Assembly (NCBI GenBank): GCA_044507775.1
Contig: JBIQIY010000005.1
Span: 124,001 to 188,000, forward strand
DNA length: 64,000 nt
Direction: 5' to 3'
Source of the DNA: Chryseosolibacter sp044507775
GTDB taxonomy: Bacteria > Bacteroidota > Bacteroidia > Cytophagales > Cyclobacteriaceae
The position numbers were made by a program, and so were the translations under genes. Of this stretch, positions 35,309 to 43,882 are shown one piece after another. Each line of letters starts with the position of its first letter. The first letter of the stretch is position 1. The notes beneath the pieces were generated by a model. It had not been told where the DNA came from and ran no database searches. It saw only the letters and a list, made by a program, of their open reading frames with translations.

Positions 35309-36251
35309 TTTTCATCCAGGCCACCTTCTGTTCGGCTTGATGCGGCTGCGCAAGTATGCTGCCGTATAGTTCCGGACGTCGTGCTTTACGGTACCGATAA
35401 CCGCCGGCTTGCTTGAGTTTATCTTCGAACAAGGTAGCGGTCGCGAGATCGTTGTCGAGCTTCCTGCATTCCGCAATGATATCGCCGAACGGGTCTATGA
35501 TCATCGAGCAACCATTCTTCAATTGATCGTCGTCCATACCGATCGGGTTGGAGAAGATAGCGTATACCGCGTTGTCATACGCGCGGGCAGGAAGCCACTT
35601 CATGAGCCAGGCGCGACCTTTCAATCCATCGAATTCCATTCGCAGCGATGTTGGATCGTTCTCGCGGTTATACCACAATCGCGGATCGACGAAGCCGGCT
35701 CCCGGGCGAGTCGAGGGAGTGCACATCGTCACATGTGGCATGAAGATCACATCCGCGCCAAGCAGGGCTGTAGCCCGAACATTTTCCACCACATTGTTGT
35801 CGTAACAGATCAGGATCCCGCACTTCCAGCCGTGAAGATCAAAGACGGTGTACGAGTTTCCGGGTGTAATGTTAGGATTGATAAATGGGTGAAGCTTGCG
35901 ATGCCGCGCGATCAGACCATGGGGACCTACGGCGACATAAGCTTTATAAATAGCGCCGGAGGCATCCTTCTCAAACAAACCCGCCAGAACGGAAATGTTG
36001 TGCCTGGCGGCTATAGCCTGAAGACGGACAACGCTTTCGCCGCCAGGTATCAATTCGGAGAGGTCCAGCATCTCCTCTTTTGAAAGATGCCGCGCAAATG
36101 TGTACCCGGTAACAGAGCACTCATGAAATGCCACCGCATGCGCCCCATCCGCCGCAGCCTCACCCGCCATTTTTTCGATGATATTAAGATTATACTTCTT
36201 ATCACCACTCTTGTGTTCAAACTGCGCCGTACTGACCCGAATATTCTCCAT
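35298..36251 (-). CDS. Carbon-nitrogen hydrolase (nitrilase superfamily)
   Basis: The 317-residue protein has the complete nitrilase triad: E44 (FHECSVTGY), K119 (ARHRKLHPF) and C149 (ILICYDNNVVENVRA). The fold hydrolyses C-N bonds such as amides, N-carbamoyl groups or nitriles. The opening MENIRVSTAQFEHKSGD and the length fit the amidase-type branch, and no signal peptide is present. It is convergent with the DUF4199-like gene. The substrate cannot be told. Confidence 0.93.
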   Translation of the reverse strand: MENIRVSTAQFEHKSGDKKYNLNIIEKMAGEAAADGAHAVAFHECSVTGYTFARHLSKEEMLDLSELIPGGESVVRLQAIAARHNISVLAGLFEKDASGAIYKAYVAVGPHGLIARHRKLHPFINPNITPGNSYTVFDLHGWKCGILICYDNNVVENVRATALLGADVIFMPHVTMCTPSTRPGAGFVDPRLWYNRENDPTSLRMEFDGLKGRAWLMKWLPARAYDNAVYAIFSNPIGMDDDQLKNGCSMIIDPFGDIIAECRKLDNDLATATLFEDKLKQAGGYRYRKARRPELYGSILAQPHQAEQKVAWMKITE

Positions 36252-36281
36252 TTAACTGCGTCTAATTCGTCCCCCCACCTG

Positions 36282-36321
36282 TCCCCCTCCCCGAGGGGGA
36301 CCGATCTTCCGCAGGAAGATC
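36282..36321. repeat. Paired extragenic palindromes TCCCCCTC-CCC-GAGGGGGA and GATCTTCC-GCA-GGAAGATC
   Basis: Two perfect 8-bp stem-loops lie side by side in the divergent spacer between the nitrilase and PepP-like genes. The G/C-rich stem and its flanks (CACCTGTCCCCCTCCCC) look like a dispersed Bacteroidota intergenic repeat. The rest of the spacer to 36475 is C-rich without clear features. Confidence 0.65.
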
Positions 36322-36475
36322 AGGGGGTCCGCCGAGCCCTACCAACTCACAGCGAAGCTGATCCCCCCTCCACCAAAAATACACCCCTTCCCTCAATTAC
36401 TCAAGCTCCACGCATCGCGCCAAGTTCCAAACCTTCAGAAAGTTCGTTAACATTGTGCATCCCAAATTCCAGCCC

Positions 36476-37771
36476 ATGCGCTATCAGAATATCAGCCAAC
36501 AGCTTTTTGTCAAGAACCGGAAAAACCTTCTCCAGGAAATCAAACCCCACTCGGTAGTCGTTCTCAATTCGAACGACATCATGCCGACGAATGCCGACGG
36601 GACGATGCGCTTTCGCCAGAACTCCGATCTCTTTTACCTTACGGGTGTCGACCAGGAGGAGAGCACGTTGGTGCTTTGTCCGGATTTTCCCGATGAGAAG
36701 TATCGCGAGGTCCTGTTTCTTCGCGAAACAAATGATCAGATCGCGCTCTGGGAAGGTCACAAGCTGACAAAGGCGGAGGCACGTAAACTGACGGGTGTGC
36801 AAACGGTTTTGTGGGCCTCGGAATTCCATAGGATTTTTAATACTATGATGGTGATGGGAAACGTAGAACATGTTTATCTCAACACCAACGATCATTACCG
36901 CGCCGACGTGACGGTTGATTCACGCGATCAGCGTTTCATCCGGTGGTGTCAGGAAAAATATCCGCTTCACCGCTATGAGCGGCTGGCGCCCATCATGCAC
37001 CGACTGCGCAGTATTAAATCCAGCGAGGAGATCGCACTGATGCAGAAAGCCTGCGACATTACGGCGGATGCATTCAGGAGGGTGCTGAAGTTTGTGAAGC
37101 CGGGTGTGATGGAGTATCAGATCGAAGCGGAGTATGCACACGAATTCCTTCGACAGGGATCGCGGGGGTTTGCTTACGAACCCATTATCGCCTCAGGCGC
37201 GAACTCGTGCGTGCTGCACTACATCGTGAACGATCAGCCCTGCCGCGATGGCGACGTCTTATTACTCGACGTGGGATGCGAGTACGCCAATTACAACGCT
37301 GACCTTACACGCACGATACCGGTGAATGGAAGATTTACGGCGCGGCAGAAGGATGTGTACAACGCCGTGCTCCGCATCCACAAGGCCGCGGCCTCCATGC
37401 TACGACCCGGTGTCAAGTATTACGATTATCACAAGGAGGTTCAAAAACTTACGGAGTCGGAATTGATCGGACTCAAACTGCTGGACAAACACGATGTAGC
37501 AAAGCAGGATCCGGATAAACCGCTCTTTCTAAAGTATTTTGCTCATGGTACTTCACACATGCTGGGCCTGGACGTTCACGACGTCGGAAACATGTACCAG
37601 AAGATGGTTGCAGGAATGGTGTGGACGGTCGAGCCGGGCATCTACATACGCGAAGAAGGCATCGGCGTGCGCCTCGAAAACAACGTGCTGATTACTGAAA
37701 ACGGCATCGTCGATCTCATGAAAGATATTCCCCGCGAGGCTGAGGAGATTGAAGATATTATGAGAAGTTGA
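36476..37771 (+). CDS. Aminopeptidase P family Xaa-Pro peptidase
   Basis: From the ATG at 36476 (an in-frame ATG exists 21 bases upstream) the protein has 431 residues. The N-terminal creatinase-like domain (about 1-165, with DIMPTNADGTMRFRQNSDLF) is followed by the pita-bread catalytic domain. The two-metal ligands are visible: Asp in LLLDVGCEYANYNADLTRTI (both Asp), His in FAHGTSHMLGLDVHDVG, Glu in WTVEPGIYI and Glu in GVRLENNVLIT. It removes N-terminal residues before proline, in the cytoplasm. It is the standard PepP-like length. Confidence 0.94.
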   Translation: MRYQNISQQLFVKNRKNLLQEIKPHSVVVLNSNDIMPTNADGTMRFRQNSDLFYLTGVDQEESTLVLCPDFPDEKYREVLFLRETNDQIALWEGHKLTKAEARKLTGVQTVLWASEFHRIFNTMMVMGNVEHVYLNTNDHYRADVTVDSRDQRFIRWCQEKYPLHRYERLAPIMHRLRSIKSSEEIALMQKACDITADAFRRVLKFVKPGVMEYQIEAEYAHEFLRQGSRGFAYEPIIASGANSCVLHYIVNDQPCRDGDVLLLDVGCEYANYNADLTRTIPVNGRFTARQKDVYNAVLRIHKAAASMLRPGVKYYDYHKEVQKLTESELIGLKLLDKHDVAKQDPDKPLFLKYFAHGTSHMLGLDVHDVGNMYQKMVAGMVWTVEPGIYIREEGIGVRLENNVLITENGIVDLMKDIPREAEEIEDIMRS

Positions 37772-37774
37772 CAA

Positions 37775-37949
37775 TGGTGAGTGGTGAGTGGTGAGTGGTG
37801 AGTAGTGAGTAGTGAGTAGTGAGTAGTGAGTGGTGAGTGGTGAGTAGTGAATAGTGAATAGTGAATGGTGAATGGTGAATGGTGAATGGTGAACAAAGAG
37901 AGTGGAGACGCACTCTCACAACTCACAACTCACCACTCACAACTCACAC
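37775..37949. repeat. Palindromic heptamer array filling the gap between convergent genes
   Basis: About 17 units of GTGAGTG, GTGAGTA, GTGAATA or GTGAATG (37775-37893) are followed, after a short core, by the reverse-complement units ACTCACA/ACTCACC (37912-37949). The array begins 3 bases after the PepP stop codon, and the IscA stop codon (37944-37946) lies inside it. It can fold into long hairpins on both transcripts. Confidence 0.9.
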
Positions 37950-38270
37950 AGAGAATGATTCCCCGCATCCGCAGGTTCGGGATGCATTTGGATTGATGAA
38001 CTGGAATCCCTTGCCGTTTAGTCCGTCGGAGAAGTCAAGCGTGGTACCCAGCAGGTACAGCAGGCTTTTCTTGTCAACCAGGATCTTGACCCCTTTATCT
38101 TCGAAGACCTGATCAACAGGGTTTATCTTCTCGTCAAATCCAAGGTCATACATGAGGCCTGAGCATCCGCCGCCTTTTACAGATACGCGTATATTGGCGT
38201 TATCCGACCGGCCTTCCTCTTTGCGAAGTTCAGAGATCCTTTCTTTAGCTTTATCAGTAACTGTGATCAT
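37944..38270 (-). CDS. IscA/ErpA-type iron-sulfur cluster assembly protein
   Basis: The 108-residue A-type carrier protein has the three conserved cysteines: one in KGGGCSGLMYDLGF (about 36) and two in the C-terminal CGCGESFSV. It accepts and hands on [2Fe-2S]/[4Fe-4S] clusters to target proteins in the cytoplasm. The length is normal. No other isc or suf gene is in the window. Its stop codon falls in the heptamer array. Confidence 0.94.
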   Translation of the reverse strand: MITVTDKAKERISELRKEEGRSDNANIRVSVKGGGCSGLMYDLGFDEKINPVDQVFEDKGVKILVDKKSLLYLLGTTLDFSDGLNGKGFQFINPNASRTCGCGESFSV

Positions 38271-38425
38271 ATTCGGTGCTTACTTTAGTACTAACGTTTT
38301 TTGCTGAATCAAGATTCAGCGCGAAGCCATACGGCCGCTTTGCCGGTTATAATGGCCGAAAGTTCCAGTAAAACTTTAGAATACGGCAAAAAGTTTCGTC
38401 TTTCGGTTTCAAAGTTAACCCAATT

Positions 38426-38827
38426 ATGGAAAAATTGGAACATATAGGCATCGCCGTCAAGGACCTAAAAAATGCCAATGAGCTGTTTGCCCGTCTTCTC
38501 GGCGCCGGCCATTATAAAATTGAGGAAGTCCCCAGCGAAAATGTCACGACCTCCTTCTTCCGGATCGGTGACACCAAGATTGAACTTCTGGAAGCCTCAT
38601 CCGAAGAATCCGCCATCTCGAAATTTATTGCACGGAAAGGAGAAGGCATTCACCACCTCGCCTTCGAAGTAGCCGACATCGAAGCAAGCGCTAAAAAATA
38701 CCAGGCACTCGGCTTCGAGCTGGTCAACCCCCACCCAAAACGCGGCGCCGACAATAAGCTGGTTTTATTTCTACATCCAAAGTCTACCAATGGTGTGCTG
38801 ATTGAGCTGTGTCAAAGCGTTGAATAG
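38426..38827 (+). CDS. mce: Methylmalonyl-CoA epimerase
   Basis: The 133-residue VOC-fold protein starts MEKLEHIGIAVKDLKNANEL with the first metal His. HHLAFEVADIEASAKKYQAL holds the middle ligand, and GVLIELCQ at the end carries the Glu. The EGIHHLAFEV motif is typical of Mce, which swaps (R)- and (S)-methylmalonyl-CoA in propionate metabolism. The mutase genes are not in the window. It is divergent from the IscA-like gene. Confidence 0.92.
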   Translation: MEKLEHIGIAVKDLKNANELFARLLGAGHYKIEEVPSENVTTSFFRIGDTKIELLEASSEESAISKFIARKGEGIHHLAFEVADIEASAKKYQALGFELVNPHPKRGADNKLVLFLHPKSTNGVLIELCQSVE

Positions 38828-38830
38828 TTA

Positions 38831-39088
38831 ACAATTGACAATTAACAGTTGACAAAGCTCAACCTGCAGAACCTATCAGCTCAAAAATTTACTTATTATC
38901 TGAAAATTTGGATAGAACGCGCAAAACTGCTGAAAGGACGACAACCCACTGAAACGCAGGCCCGTTGTCAATTGCCTAATTGCCCAATTGTCAACTGTCT
39001 TAGATGCTCAAAACCGTTGAAAGGACCACACCCGGTGAAACGCAGACCCGTTGTCAATTGTCCAATTGCCCAATTGTCAACTGTTTTA
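38831..39088. repeat. Heptamer array and ~80-bp direct repeat between mce and a small lipoprotein gene
   Basis: Four 7-bp units (GTTAACA, ATTGACA, ATTAACA, GTTGACA) directly follow the mce stop. Two ~80-bp direct copies then follow at 38924-39003 and 39011-39088. Each ends with reverse-orientation units such as GTTGTCA, ATTGCCT/ATTGTCC, ATTGCCC, ATTGTCA. Copy 2 ends at the stop codon of the small minus-strand gene. Confidence 0.85.
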
Positions 39089-39241
39089 ATACCCTCTCGA
39101 AGCCTTCCGTCCGCCAAACTGGATATCGTTGTAGTACTTCTGCTTTTTCTTACCCTCGGCGGTCTTGTAATAGGGTTTGCTGCTCGCGCACGAGCTCAGG
39201 ATGATGGACAGAACGATCAAGAAACCAAAATACTTTTTCAT
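39086..39241 (-). CDS. Very small lipoprotein
   Basis: A 51-residue protein with a clear lipoprotein signal (MKKYFGFLIVLSIILSSCAS, Cys 18), leaving about 33 basic, polar residues (KTAEGKKKQKYYNDIQFGG). A longer frame starts 36 bases upstream, but the Met followed by two Lys is the natural signal start. The mature part is too short for an enzyme and may be a structural or toxin-like peptide; similar short lipoproteins are common in Bacteroidota. It is divergent from thiL. Confidence 0.72.
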   Translation of the reverse strand: MKKYFGFLIVLSIILSSCASSKPYYKTAEGKKKQKYYNDIQFGGRKASRGY

Positions 39242-39362
39242 GGCGTTGCTCATTCCCGGTTTATACGTCTCGACCAATAAAAATAACCGCTTTTGAATTT
39301 AAATTCAGATTTTTGACCTGAAAAGCAGTTAAACGACCATTAAAGATAGGGAGAATTCCAAC

Positions 39363-40403
39363 ATGGAAAACAAACGGTTTGAAATCAGCAGTTTAGGTGA
39401 GTTTGGGCTCATCGAGCGCATACGGAGTAAATTCGCCACCCGGCCCGGCCCAACCATTCGGGGCATCGGCGATGACGCCGCTGTTCTGGAGGCTGGCAAC
39501 GATTACCTGCTTATTGCAACAGACATGCTCCTCGAGGGCATCCACTTTGATCTGCGATATATGCCCATTCAGCATCTGGGGTACAAGTCGGTGGCCGTCA
39601 ACGTCTCCGATATTGCTGCCATGAACGGCAAAGCCGAACAGATCACGGTAAGCCTTGCGCTGAGCAATCGCTTTTCCGTGGAAGCCGTGGATGCCCTTTA
39701 CGATGGGATTAAGGCGGCCTGCGACAATTACGGCGTTGAGCTGGTGGGAGGAGATACCACATCTTCGGCTTCGGGGCTGGTGATTTCAGTCACGGCGATC
39801 GGCCGGGTCGCGCCTGAAAAGGTCGCTTACAGGGCCGGTGCTCGGGAGAATGACATCATTTGCGTTACCGGCGATCTGGGCGCGGCGTTCGCCGGATTAC
39901 AGGTGCTGGAACGCGAGAAGCAGGTGTTTCTCTCCAACCCTAAAATGGAGCCGGACCTGGAAAAGTATGAGTACATCGTCGGCCGTCAGCTCAGGCCTGA
40001 GGCGCGCACCGAAATTATTCTCGACCTGGCAGAAGCGAGTGTCATACCGACCTCTATGATCGATGTCTCCGACGGACTTGCGTCTGAACTGCTTCATATC
40101 TCGAAAGAATCAAAAGTAGGTGTCCGGATCTACGAGGACAAAATCCCCATTGACCAGATGACGTACGACACTGCAGTTGAATTTAATCTTGACCCCGTGA
40201 CGTGTGCGCTGAATGGCGGCGAGGATTACGAGTTATTGTTCACCATCGACAAGGCCGACCAGGAGAAGCTGAAAAATCATCCGGATATCCACATGATCGG
40301 ATACATTCATCCCCGCGCCACCGAGAATGTGATGATCACAAAGTCGGGAAACCCCGTGCCACTGCAAGCCCAGGGCTGGGACCATTTCACCCACCGGTCA
40401 TAA
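39363..40403 (+). CDS. thiL: Thiamine-monophosphate kinase
   Basis: The 346-residue protein has the PurM/ThiL fold. GIGDDAAVLEAGNDYLLIAT (about 36-55) is the ATP/Mg Asp cluster, ATDMLLEGIHFDL and VNVSDIAAMNGKA follow, GGDTTSS is the glycine-rich loop, and SMIDVSDGLASELLHIS and CALNGGEDYELLFT are further hallmarks. It makes thiamine diphosphate from the monophosphate using ATP. Length and motif order are standard. It is a single gene here; no other thi genes are seen. Confidence 0.96.
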   Translation: MENKRFEISSLGEFGLIERIRSKFATRPGPTIRGIGDDAAVLEAGNDYLLIATDMLLEGIHFDLRYMPIQHLGYKSVAVNVSDIAAMNGKAEQITVSLALSNRFSVEAVDALYDGIKAACDNYGVELVGGDTTSSASGLVISVTAIGRVAPEKVAYRAGARENDIICVTGDLGAAFAGLQVLEREKQVFLSNPKMEPDLEKYEYIVGRQLRPEARTEIILDLAEASVIPTSMIDVSDGLASELLHISKESKVGVRIYEDKIPIDQMTYDTAVEFNLDPVTCALNGGEDYELLFTIDKADQEKLKNHPDIHMIGYIHPRATENVMITKSGNPVPLQAQGWDHFTHRS

Positions 40404-40426
40404 GGGGATACTGTAAATAGACGCCC

Positions 40427-40789
40427 CTAGTCTTCAGGGAATGGAATGAAAACGAAATTCGTGAAGTCCGTGTCAACGACAAACAGGCAGCAGAACTCGT
40501 CCGGATCCTTGAACGCCGACTTGAAATCGTCCTCATGTTCGATCAGATCGCGCTGCACAAACTCATCCAGGTATGACGCGTAGTAGTTCCACTCTGTGTG
40601 CGCCGTCCTGGAGTCGATCAACAGTTGGCCTATGGGTTGGTCAACCTTGCAGACCGGGAATATCGGATAGGATGAGAAGCCCCTCTTGCGGATCTGATAG
40701 GAAGCTTCTTTGAGAGTGTCAGCCACCTTCACAAAATCCTGCGAGATGGTCCCGAGATATTTACCACTTAATTCGGGGTCATTTTGCAT
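40427..40789 (-). CDS. Conserved hypothetical protein
   Basis: The 120-residue cytoplasmic protein has an alpha/beta look. The helix SQDFVKVADTLKEASYQIRK is followed by SYPIFPVCKVDQPIGQLLID, WNYYASYLDEFVQRDLIEHE, and strands CCLFVVDTDFTNFVFIPFPE at the end. I recognise no domain. It is divergent from the DUF5916 gene with a very short gap, and is preceded on the other side by thiL (convergent). The function is unknown. Confidence 0.75.
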   Translation of the reverse strand: MQNDPELSGKYLGTISQDFVKVADTLKEASYQIRKRGFSSYPIFPVCKVDQPIGQLLIDSRTAHTEWNYYASYLDEFVQRDLIEHEDDFKSAFKDPDEFCCLFVVDTDFTNFVFIPFPED

Positions 40790-40819
40790 ATTGATCTTTA
40801 ATAATTGCTGTTAAAGCTA

Positions 40820-43123
40820 ATGTACTGTTGTTTCAATTTCCTAAGTTTAACCGTTTTCCTTACCAATTTGTTTCCTCTCCGCAAATATCAGTATTTATAC
40901 TGCTTCCTCTTAGTTGCCGTTCTGATCGATGCTTCCCATCCCGTTTTCGGGCAAAAGAAGAATGACGACTTTCAGCTGCACATCAAGGAAGCTTCATCAC
41001 CGATCATAATTGACGGGGTAATGGACGAACTCGCGTGGACTGAAGCGCAGGTGGCCACGGACTTCTACATGATGCTTCCCATGGACACGAGCAAGGCGCG
41101 CGTGAGAACGGATGTGCGGATGACCTACGACCAGCACAATCTTTATTTGATCGCCATCAATTATCACGCGGTGCCCGGACCTTATATGGTGGAATCGCTA
41201 CGCCGGGATTTTGTATTCGGGAAAAACGATAATTTTTTGCTTTTCATGGATCCGTTTGATGACCTCACCAACGGATTTTCTTTCGGAGCGAACGCAGCAG
41301 GGGCGCAATGGGACGGCATCATGTACGAAGGAGGAAAAGTTGATCTGAGTTGGGATAACAAATGGCGATCGGAAGTAAAGAACTATGATGACAAATGGAT
41401 TTTTGAGATGGCGGTGCCGTTCAAGACCATTCGCTACAAAAAGGGAATCACGAAGTGGGGGATCAACTTCAGCAGGCTCGACCTGAAGACCACGGAGAAG
41501 TCGAGTTGGACTCCCATTCCTCGCCAGTTCCCGTCGGCGGCACTGGCATATACGGGCAACCTGGTATGGGATCGCCCACCACCGGCTGCCGGCGCCAATA
41601 TCTCCGTCATTCCGTATGCGCTTGGCGGCGTAACCCGCGATTATGAAAACGGTATTCCTTCGAAGAGCCGTCTTGACGTTGGAGCCGATGCCAAGATCGC
41701 ACTCACGTCTTCACTAAATCTCGACCTGACCGTGAATCCGGATTTCTCGCAGGTAGAGGTGGATCGCCAGGTAACGAATCTTGACCGCTTTGAGCTGTTC
41801 TTCCCCGAGAGGAGGCAATTTTTTCTTGAAAACGGCGACCTGTTTGCCAACTTCGGATACACGTCCAATCGTCCTTTCTTTTCACGGCGGATCGGCCTCG
41901 GCGACCCGGTAGAGCTCAGAGCCAGTCGGGAGCAACAGGCGACGCAAGTGGGTGTGCCGATCCGGTACGGCGCGCGGTTGAGTGGCAAGATCAACAAGGA
42001 CTGGCGTATCGGTGCGATGGATATGCAAACGGAGGAACTGAAAGATGATAATGTCTTTCTGCCCGCCCATAACTTCGCCGTTGTGGCTTTGCATCGACGA
42101 GTCTTTGCACGTTCCAACATCGGCGCCATCATTATCAATAAAGAAGCCGTCAACTACACCCCCTCGGATACGATCTCCGGACTGAACAGCTACAACCGGA
42201 ATCTCGGCCTGGAGTACAACCTTGCATCGGCAAACAATGTGTGGACCGGCAAGGCGATGTTCCTGAAATCTTACACCCCGGGAGTGGCCGGCCGCGATTT
42301 CACGCATGCCGCAAACCTTCAGTATAACAGCCGTGAATGGATCGTCTCGGGACTGTATGAATACATAGGCAAGGATTACAATGCAGAGGTGGGTTACGTG
42401 CCGCGCCGCGGCTATGTCAAATTTAACCCGGTTGCGTCGCGATTGTTTTTTCCGAAGGGAACCATCGTCCTCAGTCATGGTCCCGGTGTCAATGCAACTT
42501 ACTATACGAACGAATCGCTGTCGGAAGTGACCGATCGCGAAACAGTCGGGTTGTATAAGGTATCCTTCCGTTCGCAGGCGGTACTGACCGTGTGGGCTGC
42601 GGAGAACTATGTGAAACTGTTAAGCCCGTTTGATCCTACCAATCTCCGCATCGATTCACTCGAGGCGGGAACAGAGCATCGGTGGAAATCGTGGGGCTTT
42701 GATTTTGTGTCGCGTCCGCAAAGTATGCTGACGTACACGATGTCGCTGCGCCAGGGTGGTTACTATGCTGGAGGAAGCCGTTTCAATTTTACGGCGGACA
42801 TCGGATATCGCTTTCAGCCCTATGTCAGTTTTCTTCTCAGCGCTGCTTATAACGACATACACCTTCCGGCGCCCTGGAATACGAGGAGGTTCTGGCTGAT
42901 TGGTCCACGGCTCGATGTGACGATGACCAACAAGCTTTATTTTACCGCCTTCGCGCAGTACAACGAACAGCAGAAGAATGTCAACCTGAACACCCGTGTG
43001 CAATGGCGATACCGTCCCGCGTCGGATCTGTTTATCGTATACACCGATAACTATTTCCCTGAGACGTTCTCTGTGAGGAACAGGGCGCTTGTCGTTAAGT
43101 TGACGTATTGGTGGAATTTGTGA
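40820..43123 (+). CDS. CBM9-like plus DUF5916 outer-membrane beta-barrel protein
   Basis: About 767 residues from the ATG at 40820. A TTG at 40868 would give a neater signal peptide (PLRKYQYLYCFLLVAVLIDA, then SHPVFGQ), so the start is uncertain. After the signal there is a carbohydrate-binding-family-9-like domain (about 60-240, with SPIIIDGVMDELAW, typical of this group). The DUF5916 barrel follows (about 265-767), with LDLTVNPDFSQVEVDRQVTN and LFFPERRQFFLENGDLF as hallmarks. It is probably an outer-membrane protein. A link to glycan or peptide handling is possible but unproven. Confidence 0.87.
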   Translation: MYCCFNFLSLTVFLTNLFPLRKYQYLYCFLLVAVLIDASHPVFGQKKNDDFQLHIKEASSPIIIDGVMDELAWTEAQVATDFYMMLPMDTSKARVRTDVRMTYDQHNLYLIAINYHAVPGPYMVESLRRDFVFGKNDNFLLFMDPFDDLTNGFSFGANAAGAQWDGIMYEGGKVDLSWDNKWRSEVKNYDDKWIFEMAVPFKTIRYKKGITKWGINFSRLDLKTTEKSSWTPIPRQFPSAALAYTGNLVWDRPPPAAGANISVIPYALGGVTRDYENGIPSKSRLDVGADAKIALTSSLNLDLTVNPDFSQVEVDRQVTNLDRFELFFPERRQFFLENGDLFANFGYTSNRPFFSRRIGLGDPVELRASREQQATQVGVPIRYGARLSGKINKDWRIGAMDMQTEELKDDNVFLPAHNFAVVALHRRVFARSNIGAIIINKEAVNYTPSDTISGLNSYNRNLGLEYNLASANNVWTGKAMFLKSYTPGVAGRDFTHAANLQYNSREWIVSGLYEYIGKDYNAEVGYVPRRGYVKFNPVASRLFFPKGTIVLSHGPGVNATYYTNESLSEVTDRETVGLYKVSFRSQAVLTVWAAENYVKLLSPFDPTNLRIDSLEAGTEHRWKSWGFDFVSRPQSMLTYTMSLRQGGYYAGGSRFNFTADIGYRFQPYVSFLLSAAYNDIHLPAPWNTRRFWLIGPRLDVTMTNKLYFTAFAQYNEQQKNVNLNTRVQWRYRPASDLFIVYTDNYFPETFSVRNRALVVKLTYWWNL

Positions 43124-43124
43124 A

Positions 43125-43218
43125 GGTTGCTGGTTACTGGTCTCTGGTTACTGGTTGCTGGTTTCTGGATACTGGTTGCTGCCTTTTACCAGTAACCAGA
43201 AACCAGTAACCAGCAACC
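43125..43218. repeat. 30-bp inverted repeat built of GGTTNCT heptamers between convergent genes
   Basis: The left arm (43125-43154) and right arm (43189-43218) are reverse complements over 30 bases with one mismatch. The whole left part consists of eight 7-bp units (GGTTGCT, GGTTACT, GGTCTCT and so on). It fills the space between the DUF5916 stop (43123) and the stop of the gene at 43220, and could act as a bidirectional terminator. Confidence 0.9.
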
Positions 43219-43219
43219 G

Positions 43220-43819
43220 TTAAGAAGATTTTTCGGTGTCGTTCAGCCACTTCTCACAAAACAGTCTAAGCTGCGGAAAAAAACTCTGAAACTCGTTGTT
43301 GAATTGTTCGTGGTATTTGCGCAGGTCGTTGGAGGCGTTTTCCATTTTCGAATCATAGGGGGTACGGCTTGCCATGCCTGAGAGCGCGCGGTGAACGCCG
43401 CCGATCTCGCGATAGCTCACGAGCCAGTTACCGCTTCGCATATAGGGAAACATGCGCTTGAATCCGGTGGGAAATATGGGCGAAAAACTTTCCAACGCCC
43501 GATATGTGTCCTCTACAAATTTTCCGAGCGATTCGCGATGATACTGCGCCCAGTTGATGGCGAGGAAGTGGTCGTAGAAAACGTCGACAATGACTCCGGC
43601 GTAGTGGCGATACGTCGCGCGCAGCCGGCCTTTGCTTTCGCGCACGATCGGATGGCCATCCGTAAATTCATCGATGGCGCGGTGAAGCTCTACGCCCCGG
43701 ATGATCGCCGGGTCAAACTTGCTCAGCGCCTGACGGCCTTTGATAAAATCGCCGATAAAATTTCCAAGCAAAATGTTTTTGTCTGTTCCGGAAAGGTATG
43801 CGTGCGCCAGGAAATTCAT
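43220..43819 (-). CDS. Acyl carrier protein phosphodiesterase-like protein (DUF479/AcpH)
   Basis: The 199-residue helical protein opens with MNFLAHAYLSGTDKNILLGN and carries GDFIKGR, GVELHRAIDEFTDGHPIV and YAGVIVDVFYDHFLA. These His/Asp motifs form the metal-binding centre of the AcpH family, which removes the 4'-phosphopantetheine group from ACP. Whether this member acts on ACP is not known. The length is normal (about 190-200). It is convergent with the DUF5916 gene. Confidence 0.9.
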   Translation of the reverse strand: MNFLAHAYLSGTDKNILLGNFIGDFIKGRQALSKFDPAIIRGVELHRAIDEFTDGHPIVRESKGRLRATYRHYAGVIVDVFYDHFLAINWAQYHRESLGKFVEDTYRALESFSPIFPTGFKRMFPYMRSGNWLVSYREIGGVHRALSGMASRTPYDSKMENASNDLRKYHEQFNNEFQSFFPQLRLFCEKWLNDTEKSS

Positions 43820-43882
43820 AACGTTAAAGTTATTGGTTATTTGTCATTAAGTTGCTAGGTTGGTGATCACAAACAGCCCCTC

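Noticed and set aside
36087..36557. 156-codon plus-strand frame across the nitrilase/PepP spacer
   Set aside because: It covers the palindromic C-rich spacer and both gene starts, and its protein is low-complexity Pro/Ser/Thr sequence.
37775..37949. Possible CRISPR array
   Set aside because: The units are only 7 bp and contiguous, with no spacers, and no cas gene is in the window.
38849..39280. 143-codon open frame on the plus strand after mce
   Set aside because: Most of it is repeat sequence (heptamers and an 80-bp duplication) and the rest is antisense to a clear small lipoprotein gene.
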